Below are positions 1-10,611 of a stretch of DNA of 64,000 bases, one piece after another. The position numbers were made by a program, and so were the translations under genes. The DNA is from Lentinula raphanica (Eukaryota > Basidiomycota > Agaricomycetes > Agaricales > Omphalotaceae). Each line of letters opens with the position of its first letter. Position 1 is the first letter of the stretch. Location of the stretch: contig JANVFP010000016.1 of assembly GCA_027919835.1 (NCBI GenBank), positions 496,001-560,000 of the forward strand, given 5' to 3'. A model generated the notes under the pieces. That model was not told the DNA's origin, did not search any database, and saw nothing but the letters and a program-made list of their open reading frames with translations.

Positions 1-1100
1 AGGAGCCAGTCAATGTCAATGTTTCATCTCAAGTTCAGACCGTTGCGGTACCAAAGTCATGGAAAGACTGGGATAAGGAAACGAATCAGCCCAATGTCGA
101 GCTTAGTTACGAACCTGATCCGGGCGAAATTATTGAACACGAAGGACCTGTGGCCATATCGAGCACACATTCGTCGTCTACCGCATCCAAGCCGCTGGGA
201 TCGAGTGAGTTGTTGCCTTCTTGGTTCTGCTCACATACAGGATACTGAACGCTTATGTGCAGCTGGGCATGAAACAGAGTGGGGTCAACATCGAGGCTTC
301 GAAGGCATCGTTCGTATGAACACAGGATTGTATGTATCAACTTTCAAAGCGCTTTCTCATGTTCAACGTGTGTTCGTGCTGATTGTCACATTTCAGTGAG
401 GTTATCTGGTGTGATTTCGACTTATCATCGCTGAGGTTCGTCGGCAGCTTGAATATCATGCCTTCAGGGACTCCGGAAGCGCGCCGTTCTTTCCCCTACC
501 CCCATGACGCGACCCAACGTGCTGGTCCCAGTGAATTCGCAGAGGAGCTGCCCCTGCGACCTCCTGATCATGTCCTGGTCCTGGTTGAGGTCGAAGGCCC
601 GGAGGTGGAGGACACCCTAGTTGTCGCGGTCCCTGGGGAATGATCACAGCTCCTCTCACCCGGTCTGGTTTCCTGCAATGGATGTGCGCAGCTACACGGT
701 ACAAATCCACAACACAGCCTCATATCTCGCTCTACACACACCAGATGGTTTCCTTCTACCATCCACCTTATCAAAGTCTATATCCCAGTCGATCAGGAAA
801 ACTGATGCAGGAACATTTCATATGGGAACATGTTTTGGATGAGGATGTTCGTGTTTTCCTGGAAGAGCTGGATTCAGAGGTTCGCACTGATTTGCAATGG
901 ACAGGGTTCGATTGGCAAGCTGCCGCACTCGATGTGGTCACTTTCTGGTGAGATCGTATAGCACAGCTGCAGAATCTGCTCGAGGGTGTCAATCGTACCT
1001 CAAATTTGACTCAAGTTGTCACAGCTGTGCAACGACTATCCTACTCCCCTTGAGATCCTTTCATTGCCTATGGCGAAGTGCTCAACGCTTCAGGGCATGA
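1..1100 (+). pseudogene. Decayed gene, possibly La-motif (LARP-like)
   Basis: The first 204 bases are open and Glu/Ser-rich (VPKSWKDWDKE near the start). A plausible intron follows at 205-262, with branch sequence tactgaac and acceptor gtgcag, and another at about 328-396. The frame then stops at 643. From about 560 to 960 two frames alternately carry low-complexity Gly/Arg/His/Pro sequence and then HFIWEHVLDEDVRVFLEEL, which faintly recalls the core of a La motif. DNA around 885-915 (acagggttcga) also resembles the part of such motifs that encodes FNRVRQL. The pieces do not join into one frame, so I read this as a broken relic cut by the left window edge. The LARP assignment is a hunch; the open 5' segment could equally be the 3' end of an unrelated gene. 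Confidence 0.3.
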
Positions 1101-1673
1101 TATCTTCTTCGAGTTGCGCTCTTCCCCTTCACTCTTCTATCATCTATGGCAACATTGCTCCCAAAACTACGGCACTCGACTGATGCACATACTCTTCCAC
1201 AGAGTTTCTCGTTGATCAACGTGTACTGAAGATGAGCATGGAGACAGTTCTCGAACGGCTTTGCACAGATTTCGGTATACTTTTCGCTCATGCCATCGAA
1301 CGTCCCAGGAACTACTGGAAGCCCTCGCGTGACCTTGCTCGAAACTTGGTCTTCACTTAGTTGCGAACAGGACAGATCCCTCTGCAGTCACACTTGCATA
1401 GCATAAAATAGTTCGAACTTCTACATGCCCATGCTGTAGGCACGGTTCACGCTATCTAATATGTACTCGAGTTCTTCCAAGTTTCCCCTTGTTCGCCAAC
1501 ATTGTTTGGTAACTGATATATGTTTTGTACTTACACACAGACATAGAAGTAGATTACTAGAACGCAGAGGTCAGGATGGAGCAGTAAATGCTCCCCGCGC
1601 CGTAGTACTTAGCCTTACTTACTAGCGGTTATCACAAGTATACAAAAAAATTAAAAACATCTTTTGTACTATT
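1101..1673. other. Intergenic stretch, nothing recognised
   Basis: I see no convincing exon chain, RNA gene or repeat here. Short open frames on both strands lack matching splice signals. Confidence 0.4.
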
Positions 1674-1947
1674 CTATACCAGTCTATACCCTGCACCCAA
1701 TTCGGACTCGTTCATGCCATGCCTTAAGGCAATGGCCCACCATCCCAAGTCTGGAATCTGGCCAGGCATGGCATCACGATGGATGAGCAGCTGAGTGTAG
1801 CCCACTCCGCAGTGGATATGACATTGCTGGAATATTTCTGGCATTGGATCATGAAGGAGGATATTGAGTAAAGCCGATGCAAGAGTTCTCGAAGAACGCG
1901 TGGTCCGAATCGATGGCTCAGAGCTTAGCACAGAGTCGGAGAAGGAG

Positions 1948-4900
1948 TAGTGTTGCCGTGAGTCGAGTTGAGTCGAAATCTGAGTGCTCGGCTATTTCGA
2001 CTCGAGTTGATTCGAGTTGAACTCGAGTTCCCCAACCGCTTATCACGAGTCCTTCAAGTTGTCACAAAATCCTTGTCACGGCTCAGCGCGCGCGCTCAGT
2101 GCTCACTCGAGATCTCACAGACTCACACTAGTTAAACCGAGAGCGAGCTTGTCACTATCTGCATAATGATAACACATACTTACTACGATACAATAAAATC
2201 TTCTGGATGCTTATACATTATATGATTGCAATATCAGGCGGCTGAGTTCTGGAATGTTACCTTGCACCAGAAGCTCCCGTAAATAATCACTATTGATGTC
2301 AATTACAGTCGACGAGGCACCCAATTCTGCCTGTGGCTTATCATCCTCCATTTCAGAGCTCTGGGCCACCCAACTCTTGCTAAAGTCAAGGCGTTCTGTG
2401 TGATATAAAGATTTGAGTATCTGGATGACTTCCATCAGCACAGAGGACATCCGCGATCTTCGGTCTGTATCTGTCTCTTTGCTAGAGGAAAATGCACGTT
2501 CACAGGGTACAGCAGAAGCCTGAGCTGGTAGAACATCAAGCGCAAGTCGGAATATGATTGGGAATTCACATTGAGTTGTTTCCTAGTGTTTTTTCAGTAT
2601 CATTGGTAGAGTATTGCTTTCGAGAGCACTTACATTGTCCCAAAAGCGAATGAGATCAAATGATTTCAACTTATCTCGGTCAGTGATCAAGCCCTTTGAG
2701 AGCCATCGTGAAAATTCATCGTCCACCGTTTGTCTATCTGCTACCAGTGCTCGCTCCTCGTTCTCTTCATCTGGAACTTCCACAGGAGAAACGTTCGAAG
2801 CCTCTCTTGCACCAGGATTAGGACTGCAACGCTCAGATCCCAACGAGGCAAGTGAAGAAGTCCGCGAAGAAGTTTGCGAAAGAGATGCGGAAAATTCAAG
2901 CAGCGCTTCGATACCAGATGCTTGTGCTCGAGCAGCACCTGACCCAGGTAAATCAACAGGAACACGACCAGGCTTTGAAGTTTGTGAATGGCGAAGCTCG
3001 GTCTGATGTTCTATCATCTGTGTAGGGTTGGCTTTTGTCAAGATCGAGTGAAAAGATTCATGTAATTCAACATACAACACCTCGAATAGCATCCTTTGCA
3101 CTCAGGACTTCCTCAGAAGTCCAGTGCTTCTCAATCCAGAGGAGTTTTGACGTGGGGTTGATGACTAGAAACAACATAATGATGAGCAGCGATGAATGTA
3201 GACTATTCGTGCACAAAAGCTTACACATGGCAAACGCATACATATTCGTAACACGCGATTTGTGCACATACTCGTTGATCTTCTCGAGAGCAGAAGCTAT
3301 GATGTGCGAGAGGTGAGGAAGCACAGTTTTCAGTGTATTGAGATTCTGGATGAGCTGTTCGTATAGTGGAAGCACCATAGCAAGAGTTGGAGTCTTCGAC
3401 GCGGAAGCTAGTTCTTGGACAAGGTGAAAAGCCTTGAGAAATTTTCGAATATCATCTAATACACCAAGGTCAAATTTGGTGAGTAATAACTCTTTGACTT
3501 CGGGTTCATTGTTCGCAAGCACTTCTATAGCCTATAAAGCAGATGTTCAGTTGGGATCCGCTCGGCGGCACTGGATGAGTTGATACAACATACCGGATAA
3601 AGCTCGAGCATTCGGTCAATCATTAGAAACAACGAAGACCATCGGGTATCAACGTCGCGCAATAGAACTAATGGGCGCATGAGAGGCGCTTGTTCCGATG
3701 ATGCTTCGTTTGCTACCAAGGATGCGTTTCGAATACTGTTGATTGCATCTTGAAGAGCCTCCCTACGCTTACCAGATGCACGACAGGTATTGACTAACTT
3801 GCGTGCACAAGCAATCAGTCCCTTCTCCAGTGCATTGCGGTATTCTTCAGGCATGGGAGCAGGTGCGGGTGGTGATTCTTCCCAAGTGTCTTCCCAGCTA
3901 ACGTTGTCACCAATACCGTACTCAACATTGCCAAGCCTCGAAAGGGCAGTTTTGACGGCGATGTTGATTATATGTGGAAAGCAACTAGAATATGTTAAAA
4001 TATGTGTTCGCTCTAGTAGAAAAACACATACCGAATTCGGTTCCCTTCAGAATCAAATGGGATGTGTAAGTCATTGAGACGGGCTTGAATCGAACGCATC
4101 ATGGTGTTATTATTTTGTGCGTTATCGAGTGTGATCATGCCAATCTAGGTAATCGACAGTTAGCGATGAAGAACTGCACGCAGCGGAGGTGAACAAAAAT
4201 TACTCGGCCAGTGATACCAAGTTCTTGCAAGATTTGCACAAAATGAGCTGCCATGTTGTCACCGCTATGAGCTCCTTTGACATGTCGGAAGCTAATCAAA
4301 CGGGACTGCATCACTAGATGGCCATTGACGCGGACCATATAATGAGCGGTAATAGCCATGAATCCTGTCAAAATTCCCCGAGACCACATGTCTGAGGTCA
4401 AAGAAATCCTGCCCAAGGAATTCTAGATGAACAAGAGATTGTTAAAATTGAGTTTGACCACAATTATAATGAAATACCTTCAGTTCGTCTGTCATAACTT
4501 TACATTCAGCAGCAAACTGCCTGAATATGAGTTCAGTCATCCGCGTACGGTGCGGAATCATTGACCCATCAAGGTCGACACCAAGATATAGAAAGAGGTT
4601 GCGAAGTTCCTGGCATTCAATCACATTGACGGACTATCGAGAGCGTCATCAGTACGACCATTGAAAATGGAATGACAAACGGACCTGATCATCAACGACG
4701 ATCCATTTCACAAGTAGTTGGTAGAAGGTATCGAGATCAAAAGGTTCACCCAATCTACGCCCAGAATAATCTCTTGACGATGATTCAGAGCCGACGGTGT
4801 CCCAGCCTTTGAGCTTGAACTTCACAACAAGTTCCTTGTACATGGTGGCGTGATTCTGCTGTAAGTGTTGCCTGATATTGGTTGTATTACTTGTGCCGTT

Positions 4901-6178
4901 CTTCCAGATACCAGGATGTCTAGTACTGTTAGATTATTGAATACATTAGTTTATAAAAAGGCAAAACTGAGGAAGGACTTACGACGGTGTACAGAGTTTG
5001 CATATGAGAAATTGTCCTTCGTCAACTTTAGGGCATTTCGTGTAGTTTTTATCGGGACGAGGACCATCAACGATACAGTGTTCGTTCGAAGGATAAATGA
5101 AGAAATAAACATCGGTGGCAGCACAATTTGACCGGTTCTCCTTTTCCATTGTAGAACGGAAAATGTTGCTCTGGAAAGCAGGATGTTCGGGGCATGATTC
5201 AAGGCTTGTCTCCAAGTGCTCATTCATCGGACCAGCCCCACAAATGCCTGCTATATGAATCGTCGAGCTGATCTGATTTCGTGGTCGGACATTCCTTCCT
5301 GTCTGCGAGTTTGCATTTGCAGCCCGTTTTCGAGATGTAGGATGGCGGGTCGATGTGGATGTGGCGTTTTGGCGCATTCCTGTAGTTCCATGTACCTGCA
5401 TTTGAGATTGAGCAATGAGGATATCATGCGTAGATTCTGTATTCTGCCGAGGAATTTGAGTGAGGGCGAAAGACTGATGAAGGTTTTGTGGTGGTTGAGA
5501 TACACCAGGATTCGAGAATGAAGCTATCGGAGCCCAAGGCTGCTGCGACAGATATGGATAGTGCGGGTGCATTGCAGGAGTATGAGCTGGAGCTGTAGAA
5601 GATGATGATGCAGCTGTGCGAGAAATGGAAGGTTCATCAGCTTCAGGTCTTGCTTGGTTTTCAAGAGGATTATCTGGAGGCTCTTGGTGGAAATGAGTCG
5701 GCACACTGCCAGGAGAGAGACGATAGTAGCTGTGAAGATCCATGGCGCCTACATTGGTTGTCGCACGAACTCTTATACTTCAAAATTAGGAGGATAGTGC
5801 AATAAAACATGTTGATTACGCAGCGTAAATTGAGTCTAATGGTAGCCGACCTTAGCAACATAGATTAAGTGGAGTCTAAGTTGGAGTCAATGAAAACATT
5901 CAGAAGAAAATCCAAGGGAGAAAAGTGAGAGCTTGGGTTCACGAAGTAATGTAGGACATGGAGGGAGGCGGCAAGGCTTTCGTAGGCTGTGACTTGCGAG
6001 TGTGACACCACATGGAGGGACACGCAATTGATGTATCATAGAATCAGGTGCTGCCAGGGTAACTCACAACGAACTCGAATTTTGATGAACTCGAGTTCAA
6101 CTTGAGCCCTCGGCAAGGCTTATTTTCCGACTCAAGTCCGATCCTCAATTCGAGTCGACTCGACTCACGGCAACACTA
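1948..6178 (-). mobile_element. Complete hAT-superfamily DNA transposon
   Basis: The element is 4231 bp. Its left end begins tagtgttgccgtgagtcgag, and the right end is the inverted copy ending at 6178. It is flanked by a perfect 8-bp duplication, agaaggag, at 1940-1947 and 6179-6186. Subterminal copies of gaactcgagtt occur near both ends (about 2009-2020 and 6071-6095), as is common where hAT transposases bind. An 8-bp duplication and TAGTG-type ends are established hAT hallmarks, and the interior encodes a matching transposase. Nothing visible disables it, so it may be autonomous. Confidence 0.95.
2211..5743 (-). CDS. hAT transposase with BED zinc finger
   Basis: This multi-exon gene cuts and pastes its own element in the nucleus. 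The first exon (5743-4983) is Pro/Ser-rich and ends with the first half of a BED finger (CKLC). After intron 4926-4982 the finger finishes with IRQHLQQNH. Later exons carry the RNase-H-like core: the first Asp in SLTSDMWS, the second in ITLDNAQNNNT, then the hAT signature DVDTRWSS. The last exons hold the dimerisation region with PCERAFSS, whose Glu completes the DDE triad. Clean GT-AG introns of 50-60 nt join all segments in frame, for example 4634-4684. The stop at 2211 lies inside the left end region. A Ser-rich spacer near 2750-3000 separates the core from the dimerisation domain. I found no stop or frameshift. Confidence 0.9.
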
Positions 6179-6374
6179 AGAAGGAGTCTCGAACGATAAG
6201 CGCCCAAGTTGCCAGAATCGGCATACATGATGAGTAATCACTGATGCATGACCTTATCTTATCAACAGTATGCTTCTCCGAGCTTCGTTCTCCGCTGCCA
6301 GGCTCCAGCTCCTTCGTTGCACATTCCCGTACATATGAACAGCACTCATTCAAGCTCGATCCCAACGCGGCTTG

Positions 6375-7092
6375 TCACTGTGAGTCGTACTACTGTTCGA
6401 ACTTTTCTGCTATTCGATCGTTCTGGCAAACCTTTGTATTACTTGGAAGTACACTTAACTTGTTTAAGCACAAAGTTCCGCCCCGGACTCGTCCTGGCTG
6501 TCCTGAACACCCGGCGGGATCCATGTCACATTCAAACACCACGTCTGACATTCGTTGTTCTAGAATCTAGCCTCTCCCTCTAGGATTTCCTCTTGACCAC
6601 TTCTCCTTCAAGTACTCACGAGCTAACGAAGAAGCTTGTACCGTAGTCTCCCAGCCACAGTCTTGCCTCACCGTCCACGTTTTGGGTACCAAAACGGGGT
6701 TTATCTGAATATTCTTCGTCACCCGACGCTGTCCGACGATAACTTCCACTGTCCGTCGGAATTACATCAGAAGCTTGGTTATGATCAAAGTCACTGGGCT
6801 TGTTGGGCTATCTGGCCGTTATCGTTTGGTCTTTGTGGATGATACAGGAAACTTTTGCTCAGTGTTCACCTCAGTAGCAAGTTCTGACTGCTTCCTGCAC
6901 TTTGGTACAATGGATTCTGTGGTTCAACGAATTTTCCGGACCCCCGGAAGGCCTGTTTTCAGGTCTTTTGTTACGCATCTTTTCGTGATTAACCGTAGGA
7001 GCCCTTAGCGAACGAGAGAAAATAGCTCTGAATTACCATCATGCCACATAGCCACCCGATCTCTATAGATTGGGTTCCAGGTGGCAGGGGAA
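6375..7092. other. Region right of the hAT, unassigned
   Basis: Short open frames occur on both strands. One minus-strand frame near 6630-6720 reads RLWLGDYGTSFFVSS before a possible gtgagt donor, and may be an upstream exon of the interrupted gene. I could not build a full model. The stretch just before 7093 should also hold the promoter of the A1 gene. Confidence 0.3.
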
Positions 7093-9021
7093 ATGCAGCC
7101 GGCCGGTCTGTCTTCTCAAACCCCCATGTTCGTCCTGCTCAACTCTCTGGGTGTCCAACTCGCCCTTCTCTCAACGTTCATCGTCGGCGCTTACTCTGAA
7201 GGAAATGTGACATGCTCGGGGTCTGCTATGGATTGGTACACCAATCAAGTGGGGGAGACTGCTTGTGCGCGAAATTCCTATTACTTCTCTTAGCAACCTT
7301 TTTTCAAGCAAGAATCTCCTTTCAGGCAAGACATACGAACGGTTACGCCAGATATGCAATTCGAACTGTGAGTAACACTCATACAACACGGGAAGAGATA
7401 TCTGGCTAATGACCCGTTCTTGCGAACAGTCGAGGTTGGCGTCATGAACACTGCATTTCCTCCAGATACGTGCGATGAGCAAGTCTGTATGTAGAACCTT
7501 ACCACGCTCTATCGTATCGTTGACGAACTTGCTACCCTTAGCGGATTGTTGTTGTAACTCGATAGCATATGCACTGGCTATGCTTTGCCTAAAGTCTGTC
7601 GTCAACCTTTCCTTCGCGACCGATCTTTCCTAACCCAACACGTCTATAGTTGCCAGCAAAATATAGGCGGTGGATCTGGCTATGATGCTCGTGAGTACCC
7701 TCATGAACGACACGAGAAACTGGTACATTTAGACTGATGATGATTTCACTTCAGCCGCTGGCGATTATTTCTTGTATCTGCAAGGCTCTCGACCAAATGG
7801 GACTTGCTCTCCGGTCAAAAATCAGACGTGAATAAATCAAATTTGCCTTTTATCTTGGCATACGCGACTGACAGATTGTTCTTAGCCTTCCTACTGCCAT
7901 ACAATCCGCTGTCTGTAACGAGGAAGTCAAGCTTTTCGACAGTCTGTATTCACTTTTCTGGACCGATGGTTCATGGTAAGCCAGTTGTTCTGTTCGAAAC
8001 TATGTTGGTGTCTCATCCTGGCTCGATTTATTAGGTATTAGTGAGTTTTTGCATGACGAACTCGTAGGTGGTGAATCGATAATGACTTGCTGAAATCCAG
8101 TATGTATACCGAACAGAGTATCACCAAAGCCATCGCATCGAATAACAACAATACTTTCACTCATTGCGCTTCGACGACGTTAAACAACACTTCTTCCGCC
8201 TCAAGTACCCCTTCCTCGGGATCATCAAACGGATCAAGCTCTCATTCGTCAAAACTGAGCGGGGGTGCGATTGGTGGCATCGTCGTGGGCACAATCGCTG
8301 GTGCAGTAGGAATGATTCTGCTGATGTGGTTTTGTTGGTGGAAACGCAAGGAAGGCAGGAAGGCGCCAAAACCGGAGGACAAGATTGAGCCGTTCGCACC
8401 TTCGCCCCAACGAGCAGTCAATAATCAACGAGGTATTTTTTAACGTGGCACTAGCGAGAAGTTAGTGGTTCGTCCCTCAGAAACTAACCTTCCCTCTTTT
8501 CAATCGCAGGTGGACACGCTCCTTCGTCGAAGCTGTATAATGAATCCGTTACTTCTCCAAGGGACACCTCGATTCTCTCTCCTCCCCATCCACCAACTGG
8601 ACCCGGCCCATCGTATCCCTCTTACACAGGCTATCCCACCGGCTTAATATCCGCCTACGGAGCTCCAAGCCCAAGCCCAAATTTCCCACTCACTCCACTC
8701 GAAGCACCTTCGACCTTGATGACAGGGACTCTATCGTCGGAAAAGGGTGCACGACTGTATTCATCCTTGAACCAGTCTAGTACGCCGCTGTCGCCTACAC
8801 CGACGAACTTTACCAGCATGGGCTCGATGAGTTCAAGGCCTATATTATCCCCGACTGGACATAGTTACAATCCCAGTTTGGCTGCGTTCACAGAAGATAC
8901 GGAGCGAGAGCACATGTCGACTATGTCGTCGATACCGGAGAGGCATATGGACGGTGGGCGTATTCCGGAGGAGTTGATAGATGGGAGGCTGCCTCCGGCA
9001 TATGGAGAGCAACTTGATTGA
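7093..9021 (+). CDS. Family A membrane protein A1, Cys-rich ectodomain, PPAY tail
   Basis: I do not recognise a named family, but this is clearly homologous to A2 and A3. The product starts with a signal-like hydrophobic stretch, followed by CSGSAMDWYTNQVGETAC, then KTYERLRQIC, DTCDEQV, DCCCNSIAYALAMLC and a Gly/Asn loop. Further exons encode AVCNEEVKLFDSLYS, FWTDGSW and FTHCAS. A Ser/Thr-rich stalk and one membrane helix (GAIGGIVVGTIAGAVGMILL) lead to a basic stop-transfer and a Pro/Ser-rich cytoplasmic tail ending LPPAYGEQLD. Exons include 7093-7264, 7326-7367, 7430-7486, 7542-7593, 7650-7690 and a 6-nt microexon at 8035-8040; the last begins near 8511. The layout suggests a plasma-membrane receptor or wall sensor. 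PPAY matches the PPxY consensus bound by WW domains such as Rsp5's, but its role here is inferred. Confidence 0.85.
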
Positions 9022-9369
9022 GCAAAACTCCGAGGGTGTGTATCACCGTAAGGCTCAAGAGATACCTCAATCATTTTTATTGTTTTCTTATGGAAGGACT
9101 CTAACCCACCATATGCATGTATTTTAGTATTTACAGCCTTTCGTTCAAAACGGTACATAGATTACTCTGCCTATCTGTCTTTCATTGGGAGTGTTGAAAA
9201 TGGTCATTGCGAATACGTAGTATACATGTATTGTATGGTGCAATATGATGTGTGTTGCGATTAAAACGAACGATTCGGATACGGATAGGTACAAGCATAA
9301 TTAGCGCTATGAGTGCATGAGTGCGAGGATATATCACTGAAATCGAGACCTGAGGATGACATTATAATT
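9022..9369. other. Convergent intergenic region
   Basis: This holds the 3' ends of A1 (plus) and the orphan ORF (minus). Nothing else is recognised. Confidence 0.5.
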
Positions 9370-10005
9370 TCAAACGTCTGACATCTCCACATCGTCGGGA
9401 TACGTCGTGGCATATGCATGCGACTTGTGTTCGATAACGCTAGGCTGAAATTGTGGAGGTATCGAGCGCGCTGGCTGAAACATCCCATATGCATCGATAG
9501 ATATTGGAGTAGAGGGAGCAGGAGGGGCTCCAGTCGCAATCCGAGACTGAGCGTAGCATTCGGCTCGAAGCTCTTCGAAGCTGGTTCCAGTCAGATTACG
9601 CGTAGCAGTTATGCTTTGGAAACTCTCTGGCGTAGGCAGGGGGGCAGCAGAACCAGTAGAATCCTGTTTCCCGGCTGTCGAGCCGACTGATTGTCCTACC
9701 GTCATCCGTGCGTTCTGTGCGGAAACAACTCTCCTCGTCCCTGCGATTTTCCTTGGCTTCGGGATAGGAATCATCATGTCATGAGGGTCAAACTCCAAGG
9801 AATTGAGAAATTGCTGCGCGTCGTCTTCTCCATGTCCTTCAGTCTCATCATCAGAACCAGGTAGGTCGCAGAAGATGGAGCCAGGTTGGCGTATGAAATC
9901 GAGAGGAGGAATGCGAATTTTTCCCGCATTTCGAACAGGGGTAGAAGAAGCGCGCGGGGGAGTCGACAGGATATCGCGTTGGGTGTAATAATGGTCGATC
10001 TCCAT
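9370..10005 (-). CDS. Hypothetical protein, 211 aa, single exon
   Basis: An uninterrupted ORF starts MEIDHYYTQRDILSTPPR and ends DDVEMSDV. It is rich in Pro, Ser and acidic residues, contains a basic patch (PIPKPRKIAGTRR, about residues 80-95), and has no membrane segment or signal peptide. It looks mostly disordered. The gene is divergent from the TB2/HVA22 gene across a 606-bp intergenic region, so the two may share a promoter region. No known domain is visible. Its length, good start context and lack of internal stops support coding, but codon evidence alone is weak. Confidence 0.6.
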   Translation of the reverse strand: MEIDHYYTQRDILSTPPRASSTPVRNAGKIRIPPLDFIRQPGSIFCDLPGSDDETEGHGEDDAQQFLNSLEFDPHDMMIPIPKPRKIAGTRRVVSAQNARMTVGQSVGSTAGKQDSTGSAAPLPTPESFQSITATRNLTGTSFEELRAECYAQSRIATGAPPAPSTPISIDAYGMFQPARSIPPQFQPSVIEHKSHAYATTYPDDVEMSDV

Positions 10006-10611
10006 CGTAAGAGAACTGATTGTAGGAGGAAGTGGATGAGTTCGGCGTAGAAGAATGTACGATAGTGAAAGAGGTATTTCAAGTCCGATTGATATCGAAT
10101 TTCGGTGAGAGGGCTGGTTTTATAGTCCGGTAAACAGGAGGGACAATAGATCTAATGGCCACAGAGTCAGGTCTAAAACAGGTCAATATCATTGTCCATT
10201 GCGACAAACCTGGCTGATGCAGAAAGACCACTTGAGGAACTTATTGTATTTGTTGCGCCACTGTGTTCCCGATGTTGGTCTCTTTGGTATCGCTGGAAAC
10301 CGCCGACGATAGCGAGCAGATCATCGAAGTTCATGTTAGCCTACGCAGATTCTGAGGAAGATAATCTCCTCTTCATTGCTCGTACGACGTAGTTGGTGGT
10401 ATGTAATGAACATTGAATTGTTTTCGGCAATTGACGCGACCGTGACGAGTTTTGATCACGCACGACCACGGCGTGGCTTTCCTCACCGTCAGCTTTCACA
10501 TCAACCGTTTTAACGTTCGGCCAAGTCATTACTCTCGAACCTCACACTATGCTCTTCACTTTCTCATAAGCACCAAGAAGAACTCATACGACGTACAACT
10601 AACCACTCAGA
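10006..10611. promoter_or_regulatory. Divergent intergenic promoter region
   Basis: This 606 bp lies between the start codons of the 211-aa protein (minus) and the TB2/HVA22 gene (plus). Small open frames occur but lack consistent splice support. I could not pick out a defined TATA or factor-binding site. Confidence 0.4.

Larger units (their letters stand above)
1674..6374 (-). pseudogene. Open reading frame split by the hAT insertion
   Basis: On the minus strand an open frame runs from about 6374 to the target duplication at 6179-6186, where the hAT begins. If the element and one 8-bp copy are removed, the same frame continues without a stop from 1947 down to a tag stop at 1674-1676. That gives about 150 open codons across the restored empty site. 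The joined part includes CMPILATWALIVRDS before the junction and GWWAIALRHGMNESELG near the end. I do not recognise the protein, and its upstream exons are not clear. What is seen is the frame continuity. That this was a coding exon disrupted by the transposon is an inference. Confidence 0.45.
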
